Assembly: GCF_007991335.1 (NCBI RefSeq)
Contig: NZ_BJYD01000009.1
Coordinates: 1 to 64,000, forward strand
Direction: 5' to 3'
DNA: 64,000 bases
Source: Halobacillus faecis
GTDB taxonomy: Bacteria > Bacillota > Bacilli > Bacillales > Halobacillaceae
Notes under the pieces: generated by a model
Told to the model about the DNA's origin: nothing
What the model saw: only the letters and a program-made list of their open reading frames with translations
The model's database searches: none
Shown here: positions 51,821-60,438 of the stretch, piece after piece
Layout of the letters: each line of letters starts with the position of its first letter
How positions within the stretch are numbered: position 1 is the stretch's first letter
Program-made: the position numbers and the translations under genes

Positions 51821-52662
51821 CATTCAGCCGATGGGTAAAGACCAAAAAACTCCTCTAACGTTACGGCCTGTTCATGGACATCTGAAGAGACCTCTTTCCC
51901 TACGTACCTCAAATGCCAGGGTTCATACATGTAACCTGTGATATCTTTGGCACCTTCTCTATAACGGATGATAAATCCGTATTCATGGGCATGATCGGCA
52001 AGCCATTCTCCCTCCGTTGTTTCACCGAAGGATTGCTCCAGTTTAAAGGCTACCTGAGCTGAAGTAACATCCATAGCAAGACCTGTTTGATGTTCGCTCG
52101 TACCAGGCTGTGCTGAAAATGTATCTGTTTCCTCTTTGCCATAAACTTCTACATTTCTTTCATAAATCCTTTTTTGACGCTCATAGGAACGGTAGCCTGA
52201 AGCAGCTACTAACTCAATTCCATCCCCTTCAGCAGCTTCGAAAAGTTCTTCTAAAGCACGAGCTGCTTCTTCTCTCATCTGTTTTTTCGGGTGGTCTTCT
52301 TGGAAATAAAAAGGTACATTTGGGACAGTCAAATCTTCGGGTACATAATCACCCGGCAACTTCCTATTTTTGTTGACGACCACTTGTAAACTCTCGGGGT
52401 CTCCTACTTCGACTGTTCCGTCCGCCAAAACTTTATCTTTTTCGGTTTTAGCAGAGGATGAATCTTTCTTCTCGTCCGCAGGTGCCTGCTCTGTTCCTTC
52501 ACCGGAAGAGGATTGATCTTCCTTATCAGAAGCGGTTTGTTCCGCTTCTTTTTGGGAAGAAGCGGGAGCATCTTCTTTCGCCTCTTGTTCGTCCCCCGAT
52601 GATGCGAGAGAACAAGCAGTCAAGCTGAGACTTAATAATGTTAAAATCCATACTTTTTTCAA
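51820..52662 (-). CDS. D-alanyl-D-alanine carboxypeptidase lipoprotein (VanY/M15)
   Basis: A 280-aa lipoprotein: signal peptide with lipobox LTAC (Cys17), about 70 residues of acidic/Ser-rich linker, then an M15B peptidase domain. Zinc motifs are SEHQTGLAMDV (HxxxxxxD) and EPWHLRYVG, with the Arg motif SGYRSYERQ. It trims the terminal D-Ala from peptidoglycan stems outside the membrane. The long acidic linker fits a salt-adapted host. Monocistronic; interval 52663-52873 holds no visible gene. Confidence 0.92.
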   Translation of the reverse strand: MKKVWILTLLSLSLTACSLASSGDEQEAKEDAPASSQKEAEQTASDKEDQSSSGEGTEQAPADEKKDSSSAKTEKDKVLADGTVEVGDPESLQVVVNKNRKLPGDYVPEDLTVPNVPFYFQEDHPKKQMREEAARALEELFEAAEGDGIELVAASGYRSYERQKRIYERNVEVYGKEETDTFSAQPGTSEHQTGLAMDVTSAQVAFKLEQSFGETTEGEWLADHAHEYGFIIRYREGAKDITGYMYEPWHLRYVGKEVSSDVHEQAVTLEEFFGLYPSAE

Positions 52663-52873
52663 TTGTATTACCTTCCTAGTCTATGATGGTACCCTTACTA
52701 TAACATTCACAGGAAGATGTTGTATATCTGATCCCTGTCATAAACCTGTTTTCCTAAAACTCAGTCATTTACTCTTAATTTGTAGCAGAAAGTTCCTTGA
52801 CGAGTTCTTTCTGGGCATAGGAGAGCTTTCCTTATCCACATTTCCCTCCTTCATTTATAACCTAAAACTTCGC

Positions 52874-52903
52874 AAAAAAAACCGCTGCATCAGCAACGGT
52901 TCT
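52874..52903 (-). terminator. Terminator of IDEAL-domain gene
   Basis: AACCGCTGC-ATCA-GCAACGGTT with a single bulge and seven As to the left, just beyond the stop. Confidence 0.75.
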
Positions 52904-52906
52904 ATC

Positions 52907-53149
52907 TTATTCCCATGTAAAGGGTTGATATTGAAAACTTAAACGTTCAAATTCATCGCGGTCATCGTTATCAATGGCCTGGTTAATTTCCTTATCCAGC
53001 CGTTCCTTATTAAACTGATAACTTAGTTGGTCTAAAAGCAGACGTGAGGCTAACTGTATTCCAAAGGACAACTCTCTCTTTGCCGTAATCTCTTTCCCTT
53101 TGTACTCGGGGTGGCGACGGATAACATAATCAATCTTTTGCTTTCTCAT
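52907..53149 (-). CDS. IDEAL-domain protein
   Basis: An 80-aa protein with a C-terminal IDEAL domain (LDKEINQAIDNDDRDEFERLS, about 48-70), named for this short helical pattern and seen in several small Bacillus proteins, including ComK-adaptor-like regulators. The N-terminal half is basic. GGGGG precedes the start. Precise role unknown. Confidence 0.82.
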   Translation of the reverse strand: MRKQKIDYVIRRHPEYKGKEITAKRELSFGIQLASRLLLDQLSYQFNKERLDKEINQAIDNDDRDEFERLSFQYQPFTWE

Positions 53150-53496
53150 GAGACTACCCCCTTCATGCTTTTTTTCATTATGCAGGATATAATAGAATTT
53201 CGCAACAAGTTTTCTGAATATTTAGTATTATGTTTCCCATATTTAAAAATTTTAAACCTCTCAGCCCTATTGCCAGAGGGATTCGTCATGATTTACTTTC
53301 GCAAAATAGTTACTAAATCCCTAAAAGATTTCTGTGAGAACTTCTATATTCTCGAAAAATATAAGATTCACTCACTTATCGATGTCACATTTAGAAGAAA
53401 GAATAGCCATGATAGGCTTTTCACCATAATACTCCCCCAAATCCTCCCATTCCACAAACTTCCTATATAATACGCCGATCAACTGCTAAGCTCTTT
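53150..53496. other. AT-rich intergenic region without a clear gene
   Basis: About 350 bp of AT-rich sequence. A plus-strand frame covers most of it but starts inside the IDEAL-domain gene, lacks a ribosome-binding site and has no family character. Promoters for the IDEAL gene probably lie at its left edge. Confidence 0.6.
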
Positions 53497-53540
53497 ATAA
53501 AAAAAGAGTATGAAACTCAAAAGGTTCCATACTCTTCACT
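53497..53540 (-). terminator. Terminator of quinone reductase gene
   Basis: An AGAGTATGGAAC-type 12-bp stem with one mismatch (53507-53518 with 53526-53537), with As on the left, directly after the stop. Confidence 0.72.
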
Positions 53541-53546
53541 CTTTAT

Positions 53547-54152
53547 TTAGTTAATGAATTTACTTGCAACATCTATAGTACGTTTAACTTGATGACGTAC
53601 GCCGTCTTCTACTTCTTCCTTCATATTCCCTTCTCCATCTACGCTTACACTCGTACCGTATGGGTTTCCTCCAGACGCGAACACGGCATCATCCGTGTAA
53701 CCTGGAGCAGCAATGATGGCACCCCAATGGAACATTGTAGTGTAAAAGTTCAAGAGCGTCGCTTCTTGACCACCGTGTACGTTTTGTGCAGATGTCATCG
53801 CACTGACTACCTTGTTCACAAGTTTTCCTTGGAACCATAGTCCGCCCGCCTGATCCATAAATTGTTTCACTTGTCCTGGAACGTTACCAAAGCGGGTAGG
53901 TACACTGAAAATTACAGCGTCCGCCCAATCAAGGTCGTCAATTTTAGCTTCTGGAACGACATCTTTTGTTGCTAAGTAATGCTCTTTCCATGCAGGATTC
54001 TGTTCAATTGCTTCCATAGGAGCTAACTCTGGGACACGTACCAGTTTTACTTCTGCCCCTTCTTGTTTAGCTGCATCTTCCGCCCATTGCGCCATTTTGT
54101 AGTTCGTACCTGTAGAACTGTAGTAAATGATCGCTAATTTTACGTTTGCCAC
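53547..54152 (-). CDS. wrbA: WrbA-type NAD(P)H:quinone oxidoreductase
   Basis: A 201-aa flavodoxin-fold enzyme. The FMN phosphate loop is YYSSTGTNYKMAQW (about 10-23), SVPTRFGNVPGQ (about 84-95) and the GGQEATLL/FHWG segments are WrbA hallmarks. It reduces quinones by two electrons, preventing semiquinone-driven oxidative stress. GGAG precedes the start. The 54153-54440 interval contains AT-rich promoter-like DNA only. Confidence 0.92.
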   Translation of the reverse strand: MANVKLAIIYYSSTGTNYKMAQWAEDAAKQEGAEVKLVRVPELAPMEAIEQNPAWKEHYLATKDVVPEAKIDDLDWADAVIFSVPTRFGNVPGQVKQFMDQAGGLWFQGKLVNKVVSAMTSAQNVHGGQEATLLNFYTTMFHWGAIIAAPGYTDDAVFASGGNPYGTSVSVDGEGNMKEEVEDGVRHQVKRTIDVASKFIN

Positions 54153-54440
54153 TAAAATCTCTCCTTTTGCATACTATTGGAATCCAAGAATGCCTGTTTA
54201 TTGTTTCCTAAGATACGATCAGGATTCACAGATAGTATATACCCGCCTTAACTAAAACTCAAACTCAAGACTCTTAAATTCGAGATATTTTATAAAACCT
54301 TTACAATGTCTCCATATATTAAGCTTTTTTGCGTATAGGCAATTAACATGAACATGGAAAGCTTTTTTTCTCTAGACCCACTGAACTTCTATTTGGTAAG
54401 CTATATCAAGCCTAATTGATCGATCTGGAGGTAAAAGTCC

Positions 54441-55319
54441 ATGAATGACTATGCAAATTTGAAAAAAGGGGAACGTGGGGCCTGGGTAAGTATTATTGCA
54501 TATCTTGTCCTTGCAACAACAAAATTGATCATCGCCTCCATAGGAAACTCTGAAGCGCTCAGAGCAGATGGGTTAAACAATACGACTGACGTCATTGCAT
54601 CCGTGGCTGTTTTGATCGGGCTTAAAATTTCTAGGAAGCCACCGGATGAGGACCATCATTACGGACATTTCCGTGCGGAAACGATTGCTTCTCTCATCGC
54701 AGCCTTTATTATGATGACTGTCGGAATAGAAGTGATCATCGGTACGGTTCAGGATATTATCCAACAAAAAGCCAGTGAGCCTTCGATGCTCACGGCATGG
54801 ACGGCTTTAGTGGCGGCCTTTATTATGTATGGTGTTTATCGGTACAACTTGAATCTATCGAAGAAAGTGGATAGCAATGCGTTATATGCGGCTGCTCAGG
54901 ATAATCGGTCAGATGCTTTAGTAAGTGTCGGAGCAAGCATCGGGATCTTCGGTTCTCAGTTCGGCATTTTCTGGTTGGATCCTCTTGCCGGTTTGGTTGT
55001 TGGCCTCATTATTTGCAAAACAGCTTGGGACATTTTTGTCGACGCCACCCACAGCCTGACGGATGGTTATGATGAAGAAGGAATTGAACACATTCGGGAG
55101 AGCATATCCGATCATCCCGACGTTTGGGCCGTTAAAGATGTCAAAGCACGGATGCAGGGAAATAAAACACTTGTCGAAGCTACAATTCACGTCAACCCTG
55201 ATATTACTGTCCAGGAAGGTCACGAAATCACCGATGAAGTAGAAGAACGATTAGAAAAAGAAAAAAATATCGGTTACGCCCACATCCATATCGAACCCTA
55301 TGAAGAAGAAGAGACGTAA
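54441..55319 (+). CDS. Cation diffusion facilitator (MneP/MneS-like)
   Basis: A 292-aa antiporter with about six helices and a C-terminal cytoplasmic metal-regulatory domain (about 205-290). The transport site in helix 2 reads ADGLNNTTD, where Asn-Asn replaces the usual His-Ser; this form occurs in the manganese exporters MneP/MneS. DEDHHYGHFRAE follows in the loop, and NRSDALVS in helix 5. Probably exports Mn2+. GGAGG precedes the start. Confidence 0.88.
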   Translation: MNDYANLKKGERGAWVSIIAYLVLATTKLIIASIGNSEALRADGLNNTTDVIASVAVLIGLKISRKPPDEDHHYGHFRAETIASLIAAFIMMTVGIEVIIGTVQDIIQQKASEPSMLTAWTALVAAFIMYGVYRYNLNLSKKVDSNALYAAAQDNRSDALVSVGASIGIFGSQFGIFWLDPLAGLVVGLIICKTAWDIFVDATHSLTDGYDEEGIEHIRESISDHPDVWAVKDVKARMQGNKTLVEATIHVNPDITVQEGHEITDEVEERLEKEKNIGYAHIHIEPYEEEET

Positions 55320-55347
55320 AAAGCCTGCCGGTGATGGCAGGCTTTTT
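55317..55347. terminator. Bidirectional terminator
   Basis: AAGCCTGCC-GGTGAT-GGCAGGCTTTTTTG overlaps the CDF stop; the next gene is convergent. Confidence 0.88.
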
Positions 55348-55365
55348 TGTCAGATATCATCCCGT

Positions 55366-55899
55366 TTATGCTAGACGGTCGGTCAAGCTTTTCAACTCAC
55401 TCCAACCATAAGCCGTCTCTTCATAGGTTCCCTGGCCGATTGTGACTCTTTCGGCCTCTACAGGATCTGCTCCATACTTTATGTAAAATTGACTGGAAGG
55501 GTTATTGGTCAGGACCCATACAAGAAGGGACTGGTACCCAGCTTCAAGCATCCCATTTGAAAATACCCGGAGCATTTCTTTGCCATACCCCTTCCCCTGA
55601 TACTCATCCAGCAAGTAGATCGCATAGATTTCCCCGTCATAGCCATAGTTCTTTGTCCTTTCTTTTCCACCAGAAACAAAGCCGACGACTTCCCCATGAT
55701 CATTTTCAATCACATAGGCAATTTGACCATTTACAGGAGTTCTGAGAACCGTTTCCCAAAGCGCAATCCGATGTTCAACCGTTGTATTGCTTAAATCCCT
55801 CTCATCGATTAGATCTTTATAGGTTGATTTCCAACTCTTCACATGAATTTCAGCGATCGTTTCAGCATCCTCAAAGCGGGCAGCTCTTACTTCAGGCAT
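55366..55899 (-). CDS. GNAT-family N-acetyltransferase
   Basis: A 177-aa acetyl-CoA-dependent acetyltransferase. Acetyl-CoA motif A is YQGKGYGKEML (about 115-125), preceded by the EIYAIYLLDE strand and followed by LLVWVLTNNPSSQFYIKYG. Substrate unknown. AAGGGACG precedes the ATG; the start MPEVRAARFEDAETIAEIH is typical of the family. Confidence 0.88.
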   Translation of the reverse strand: MPEVRAARFEDAETIAEIHVKSWKSTYKDLIDERDLSNTTVEHRIALWETVLRTPVNGQIAYVIENDHGEVVGFVSGGKERTKNYGYDGEIYAIYLLDEYQGKGYGKEMLRVFSNGMLEAGYQSLLVWVLTNNPSSQFYIKYGADPVEAERVTIGQGTYEETAYGWSELKSLTDRLA

Positions 55900-55940
55900 A
55901 TGGATCGTCCCTTCTTCCTCTAATTACTTTCTATTGTAAC

Positions 55941-55971
55941 AAAAAGATGATGCCAAGGGTGGCATCACCTT
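55941..55971 (-). terminator. Terminator of proline/glycine-rich gene
   Basis: TGATGCCA-AGGG-TGGCATCA (55948-55967) with five As to the left, just after the stop on the minus strand. Confidence 0.72.
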
Positions 55972-55982
55972 TTATTTGCGGT

Positions 55983-56435
55983 TTATCTACATTGGAAACT
56001 AGAAATTTGTCGTGTATCGAAGCCAGTATAAACCCACTGTCGGCGGCGACGCTGCCAACGGTATCCGGCTACAGAAGTGCGGCCGATGAATGTCGGGTAG
56101 AACCAAAACGAGCGACCGTTAACGAGAGTGATCCATGTGTATCGATAGAGGCAGCCATATAATGAGCCTGGGTCTACAGCAAACAGGGAAGCCCCTTGTG
56201 AACTAGGCGGCTGATCCGGTGGGGGTGGAAGCTGGATGCCAGGACCACCGGGCCCACCCGGTCCTCCGGGTCCTCCAGGTCCTCCGCCAAATGGCGGCTG
56301 TCCTTGCCCGCCTCCAAAAGGTGGTCCACCTGGGGGAGGTCCAGGAGGTGGTTGGCCCGGGCCGAATTGCCCCCCTTGATTTGGGGTCGGAAATCCGAAA
56401 ATCTGCCCGAAAGGAAAACCAAATTGTCGGTGCAT
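55983..56435 (-). CDS. Proline/glycine-rich repeat protein
   Basis: A 150-aa protein. Residues ~15-75 are low-complexity Pro-Gly-Gln-Phe with a GGPGGPGGP run, then PPPPDQPPSSQG; residues ~85-150 form an aromatic, Arg-rich domain (YRYTWITLVNGRSFWFYP, RWQRRRRQW) with a few Cys. The layout suggests an assembly-prone surface or spore-coat protein, but this is inference; I do not recognise the family. The ATG at 56435 follows AAAGGAA; a TTG three codons earlier is too close. Base composition is GC-richer than the neighbours because of the repeats. Confidence 0.8.
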   Translation of the reverse strand: MHRQFGFPFGQIFGFPTPNQGGQFGPGQPPPGPPPGGPPFGGGQGQPPFGGGPGGPGGPGGPGGPGIQLPPPPDQPPSSQGASLFAVDPGSLYGCLYRYTWITLVNGRSFWFYPTFIGRTSVAGYRWQRRRRQWVYTGFDTRQISSFQCR

Positions 56436-56496
56436 AACGATCAATTCCTTTCTCGGAAGTATCCCTATACGATATGCACCTACTGGGCAGGTGTGA

Positions 56497-56790
56497 TTAT
56501 AATGTCAACAAGAATACAGAGGTAATCGCTCCAAGTACAACGAAGATGATATGGACATTCAACCATGCCAGCAAAACCCCTACCAAACCTGCAATCACAC
56601 CAATTTGAGGTGCATCAGGCTTCACTGACATAATCCCTGGAAAAATCAGTGCTCCGAGAGCAGCATAAGGAATAGCGTTAAGCCATCGGTCCACCCATTT
56701 AGGAAAAGTGACAAATCCTACAATCAATGCGGGTAAAAACCTCGGAACAGCTGTAACTACGGCCATCCCGATAACCATCCAAATGATCAT
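56497..56790 (-). CDS. azlD: AzlD-family branched-chain amino-acid exporter subunit
   Basis: A 97-aa membrane protein with three to four helices, of the AzlD family. It overlaps azlC by four bases (ATGA), so the two are translated together. AzlCD exports branched-chain amino acids or analogues such as azaleucine. Confidence 0.9.
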   Translation of the reverse strand: MIIWMVIGMAVVTAVPRFLPALIVGFVTFPKWVDRWLNAIPYAALGALIFPGIMSVKPDAPQIGVIAGLVGVLLAWLNVHIIFVVLGAITSVFLLTL

Positions 56791-57524
56791 TCTGTCACCT
56801 CCTCATCCTCAAGAATCCAAACTCCGCTGAAGGCTGCAAGAACAGTACCCATAACAATGGACCAGCCTTGACTCATTCCCAAGGTTTGACAAATAAAATT
56901 AATCAACATGGCGAGTACAGCGATGCCGGCAATTTTAAAATTCTTTTTCACGGAAGGAATCAGGAGGCCAATGAACATCGCATATAAGGCTACCCCCATG
57001 CTGTCACTCAACCTCGCCGGTATGACATCACCTAAAACACCACCAAGATAAGACCCTCCCACCCATGATAAATAAGCGGTCAATATTAAAGAAGCATAAA
57101 AGAAACCTCCATATTTCTCTCTTGCTTCGTCCTTATACAAGGCGGACATCGTGAATGTTTCATCCGTCAAACCTAAGGAGAGAGGAAGCTTTACTTTCAG
57201 AGCCACATCTTTCAAACGATTGACAAAAGATAAACTCATGACAAAATGCCTGAAATTCAGAACAAATGTAGCGATTATGATCTCAATTATCCCTGTCCCT
57301 GCCGCTATCATCCCTACAGCTAGAAATTGAGCAGCGCCAGCGAATACAAGCACACTCATCAATGTAAGCTCAAGATTCGTCATCCCCGTCCGACTCGCTA
57401 AGACTCCATAAGTTAAAGCGATCGGCAAATAACCCAGCATGATCGGGAAACCCGCAATCATCCCTTTTTTAATCATATGTATACGAGTAGAAGAAGCCGT
57501 TGTGCGAATAGCTTGCGGTTCCAT
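56787..57524 (-). CDS. azlC: AzlC-family amino-acid exporter subunit
   Basis: A 245-aa membrane protein with seven to eight helices, AzlC family: PIMLGYLPIALTYGVLAS and FAGAAQFLAVGMIAAG near residues 30 and 65, LGLTDETFTMSALY in the middle. Large subunit of the AzlCD exporter. GGGGGAGG-type ribosome-binding site precedes the start. It is divergent from the T-box-controlled transporter. Confidence 0.92.
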   Translation of the reverse strand: MEPQAIRTTASSTRIHMIKKGMIAGFPIMLGYLPIALTYGVLASRTGMTNLELTLMSVLVFAGAAQFLAVGMIAAGTGIIEIIIATFVLNFRHFVMSLSFVNRLKDVALKVKLPLSLGLTDETFTMSALYKDEAREKYGGFFYASLILTAYLSWVGGSYLGGVLGDVIPARLSDSMGVALYAMFIGLLIPSVKKNFKIAGIAVLAMLINFICQTLGMSQGWSIVMGTVLAAFSGVWILEDEEVTE

Positions 57525-57608
57525 CCTTCCTCCCCCTGTCTATCCAAATTTCCACTATTATACACAACGAACGGTTCAATTTGAAGCAAAGCCTTGCAAA
57601 AAAATTCG

Positions 57609-57637
57609 TTGACATCTCATAAAAAGTATTCTATGAT
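57609..57637 (+). promoter_or_regulatory. SigA promoter of T-box leader
   Basis: A perfect TTGACA, 17-bp spacer, then TATGAT. Start of transcription would be near 57644, giving a leader of about 305 nt before the transporter start. Confidence 0.85.
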
Positions 57638-57689
57638 GAACTCACATTACTTCACTGCTTAAAAGCGTTTAAGTAAAAAAGAATAGATC

Positions 57690-57897
57690 GTATCATGAAT
57701 TCCAAAGTAGATGGTTCGAGAGCAGTAGAACAGAGACCAAGTGGGTGGTGTAAACTTGGGCCTCCTTCCATCGAATTACAGAATTCCAGACCAAGTGATA
57801 CACCAACAGAGTGGGTAAAGAAATTTACCAACAAGGGTGGTACCGCGGAGTGAAAGCTTCGTCCCTGTTTGTTCAGGGGCGGGGCTTTCATTTTTTT
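57690..57897 (+). promoter_or_regulatory. T-box riboswitch
   Basis: Stem I is bounded by GAATTC (57697-57702 and 57781-57786); AGTA (57706-57709) faces GAA (57773-57775) across the specifier loop, enclosed by GATGG/CCATC. The specifier strand is GAATTACA, so the codon is TAC (Tyr, followed by A) or TTA (Leu, followed by C). The highly conserved AAGGGTGGTACCGCGG antiterminator lies at 57833-57848, and a 16-bp terminator (57852-57867 with 57874-57889) plus Ts follows. Uncharged tRNA binding would allow transcription of the transporter. Confidence 0.95.
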
Positions 57898-57948
57898 ATA
57901 AACACCGCCCAGGGAGTAAAGAATAATAAAAATCGAGGGGGAATTCAT

Positions 57949-59355
57949 ATGCTTCATCTGCAGCCAAAAAAACTACCAGGCATCATCGAATCAACACTAC
58001 TATTACTCGTAACCATTGGAATGATCAGTTATTTTATTATTGAAGTTCAAACCGTTCCACACATCCCGATTCTCATCGGAATTCTCATTATGATCGCTTA
58101 CGGGTCTTTGAAAAAAATGAGCTTTAAAGATCTACAGCACGGGATGACTCAAGGAGCGCAGACAGGAATGGGTGCTGTCCTTCTATTCTTTGTCATTGGT
58201 GTCCTTATTGCGAGCTGGATGGCCAGTGGAACCATTCCTGTTTTGATGAATGCAGGCTTTCTTCTAGCTGGAGGCCCATGGTTTCTAGCGATTGTTTTTG
58301 CTGTAACAGCTGTGGTCGGTGTTGCCTTAGGCAGCTCATTCACAACAGCAGCGACGGTTGGGGTAGCGTTGATCGGGGTAGCTCAATCCATGGATGTATC
58401 CTTAGCCATGACAGCTGGAGCCATTGTATCCGGGGCATTCTTTGGTGACAAAATGTCCCCGCTATCCGATACGACCAACCTGGCATCAACTGTTGTTAAA
58501 GTTGATTTGTTTGACCACATTAAAAACATGGCCTGGACAACGATCCCAGCTTTCGTGATCACCTTTATCCTGTTCATGATTCTGTCTCCTGACGGAAGAC
58601 CAGATGTTGAGCAATTGAACACCTTCCAAGCCGGTCTTAGAGAAACAGGCTTGATGCACTGGAGCTCCTGGGTTCCTTTAGCTTTACTTGTAGTCATGAC
58701 TGTGACCAAACGCCCGGCTTTTCTTTCCCTTGCGATCAGCAGTATAGTGGCCACACTGATCGCCGGTTTACGTGGTGTCATGGAATGGGGCGCCCTTTTC
58801 GGGACATGGTTTGATGGCTTCCAAGGAAGTTCAGGTAACGATATCGTCAACGACCTGTTGACCCGGGGTGGGATGAATGGCATGCTCTTCACCGTATCCC
58901 TAGTTATTCTCGCTCTTGCTCTTGGAGGATTGTTCTTTGTTACCGGGATTATTCCTTCCATTTTAACCCGTGTACAGGAGTCGTTAAAATCGGCACGTTC
59001 CGCTACGCTGTCCACTGCTTTTACAGCAATTGGAATCAACATCGCCATTGGTGAACAATATCTGTCCATCCTGCTTACAGGAGAAGCTTATCAGGACATT
59101 TATGAAAAAGCAGGACTTGCAAGGAAGAACTTGTCCAGAACCTTAGAAGACGCTGGAACCGTCATCAACCCGCTTGTACCTTGGAGCGTATGTGGTGTCT
59201 TCTTATCCGGTGTTCTCGGGGTACCAGTTCTTGAATACCTGCCATTTGCTTTCTTCTGCTTACTCAGTCCGTTACTCACGATTCTATTTGGAATGACCGG
59301 AAAAACACTCACCCCAAAGCAAGCGAAGGTGCAATCACTTGATCAAGCGAATTAA
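57949..59355 (+). CDS. NhaC-family antiporter, probable amino-acid transporter
   Basis: A 468-aa membrane protein with about 12 helices of the NhaC family (GVALGSSFTTAATVGVALIGVA, GAFFGDKMSPLSDTTNLAS, and NPLVPWSVCGVF). The start at 57949 follows GAGGGGGAA; the open frame extends upstream through the T-box leader and should not be translated. NhaC proteins are named as Na+/H+ antiporters, but control by a T-box argues that this one imports an amino acid, probably tyrosine (less likely leucine), in exchange for or with cations. Confidence 0.9.
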   Translation: MLHLQPKKLPGIIESTLLLLVTIGMISYFIIEVQTVPHIPILIGILIMIAYGSLKKMSFKDLQHGMTQGAQTGMGAVLLFFVIGVLIASWMASGTIPVLMNAGFLLAGGPWFLAIVFAVTAVVGVALGSSFTTAATVGVALIGVAQSMDVSLAMTAGAIVSGAFFGDKMSPLSDTTNLASTVVKVDLFDHIKNMAWTTIPAFVITFILFMILSPDGRPDVEQLNTFQAGLRETGLMHWSSWVPLALLVVMTVTKRPAFLSLAISSIVATLIAGLRGVMEWGALFGTWFDGFQGSSGNDIVNDLLTRGGMNGMLFTVSLVILALALGGLFFVTGIIPSILTRVQESLKSARSATLSTAFTAIGINIAIGEQYLSILLTGEAYQDIYEKAGLARKNLSRTLEDAGTVINPLVPWSVCGVFLSGVLGVPVLEYLPFAFFCLLSPLLTILFGMTGKTLTPKQAKVQSLDQAN

Positions 59356-59360
59356 CAGAA

Positions 59361-59402
59361 AGAAGGACCGCCTCTTACACGATATAGAGGCGGTCCTTCT
59401 TT
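59361..59402 (+). terminator. Terminator of NhaC-family gene
   Basis: A 15-bp perfect stem (59361-59375 with 59386-59400) right after the stop; the T-run is interrupted. Confidence 0.75.
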
Positions 59403-59577
59403 CTGCATGAAATCCGGCACCCAGCGAACACCATTGGTGTCGGGAACGAGAAATGAGTGTCAGGTATCGTACGGTCACTGCACCCTAAGCCTAGTAGCGT
59501 TAAAGAAAAGGAGGGTGAATAATTCCCTTTCTCTGACTTACACTAAATAAAAACAATGGGATATTGAGGTGATGGGC

Positions 59578-60411
59578 ATGGACCAAATAGAACGTGGGGA
59601 TCAGTCGAACGAAGAATATCATATGGGGCATGCAGAAGCGGAACAAGTATTAGATGATATCGCCTTTTACCGTACACTGATTGTCAATGTTATCTTTATT
59701 GGTAAAGAGGGTGCTGATGATTGGGTCCTCATAGATTGTGGCATTGGCCATTATTGTAAACGGATTATGGAAGCAGCGGAAAAGAGATACGGACGAGCAA
59801 AACCGAAAGCCATTATTCTAACTCATGGTCATTTCGATCATGTTGGGTCAGCAAAGCAATTGGCACAGGAATGGAAGGTCCCCATTTATATTCATCCGAT
59901 GGAGATGGATTATGTTACAGGTAAACGAGATTACCCTGTAGGGGATGCAACCGTCGGGGGTGGGCTGTTTTCACTTTTATCGCCTTTCTTTCCCACTCAC
60001 CAGGCAGATTTGAGTAAATACATCCACCCGCTGCCAAATGATGGGACCATCCCTTTCCTTGAAGAGTGGCGCTTTATTCACACTCCAGGACATACACCGG
60101 GACATATCGCCCTGTATCGAGATAAGGACAAGACTCTCATTGCCGGAGATGCATTCATTACAGTCAAGCAAGAATCAAGTATGGCTGTTTTTATTCAGCA
60201 CCAGCACGTGCACGGTCCTCCAGCGTACTTTACTCATAACTGGGAGGAAGCAGAAAAGTCAGTCAAAGAACTCGCCTCTCTTCATCCTTCCGTAGCCATT
60301 ACCGGCCATGGGCTACCGATGGAAGGAGAACTTCTCTCAAAGCAACTGAACGACCTCGCCGCTAATTTCAAAGAATTGGCTGTCCCGAAACATAAACGGA
60401 AGCTTCACTAA
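59578..60411 (+). CDS. MBL-fold metallo-hydrolase
   Basis: A 277-aa metallo-beta-lactamase-fold protein. The metal signature is LTHGHFDHVGSA (about 83-94), with His in IHTPGHTPGHIA (about 166), Asp in IAGDAFI and His in ITGHGLP. Glyoxalase II- or lactonase-like, substrate unknown. The ATG at 59578 has GAGGTG six bases upstream; the nearby ATG and GTG codons lie within the ribosome-binding site. Confidence 0.87.
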   Translation: MDQIERGDQSNEEYHMGHAEAEQVLDDIAFYRTLIVNVIFIGKEGADDWVLIDCGIGHYCKRIMEAAEKRYGRAKPKAIILTHGHFDHVGSAKQLAQEWKVPIYIHPMEMDYVTGKRDYPVGDATVGGGLFSLLSPFFPTHQADLSKYIHPLPNDGTIPFLEEWRFIHTPGHTPGHIALYRDKDKTLIAGDAFITVKQESSMAVFIQHQHVHGPPAYFTHNWEEAEKSVKELASLHPSVAITGHGLPMEGELLSKQLNDLAANFKELAVPKHKRKLH

Positions 60412-60438
60412 GCAGCAAGTGAGTTCCTCACTTGCTGT
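60411..60438. terminator. Hairpin between convergent genes
   Basis: GCAGCAAGTGAG-TTC-CTCACTTGCTGT (60412-60438) lies across the two stop codons; there is no strong T-run, so efficiency is uncertain. Confidence 0.5.

Noticed and set aside
53111-53470. Plus-strand frame of 119 codons
   Set aside because: It begins inside the IDEAL-domain gene, has no ribosome-binding site, and its composition reflects AT-rich DNA.
57811-57948. Upstream extension of the NhaC-family gene
   Set aside because: This stretch is the T-box antiterminator/terminator; a good ribosome-binding site and the family N-terminus are at 57949.
59405-59475. Short repeat-like sequence with ACACCATTGGTGT dyad
   Set aside because: It recalls GTGTCAGG-type short repeats of Bacillaceae, but only one weak copy is here and it shares little with the main repeat family.
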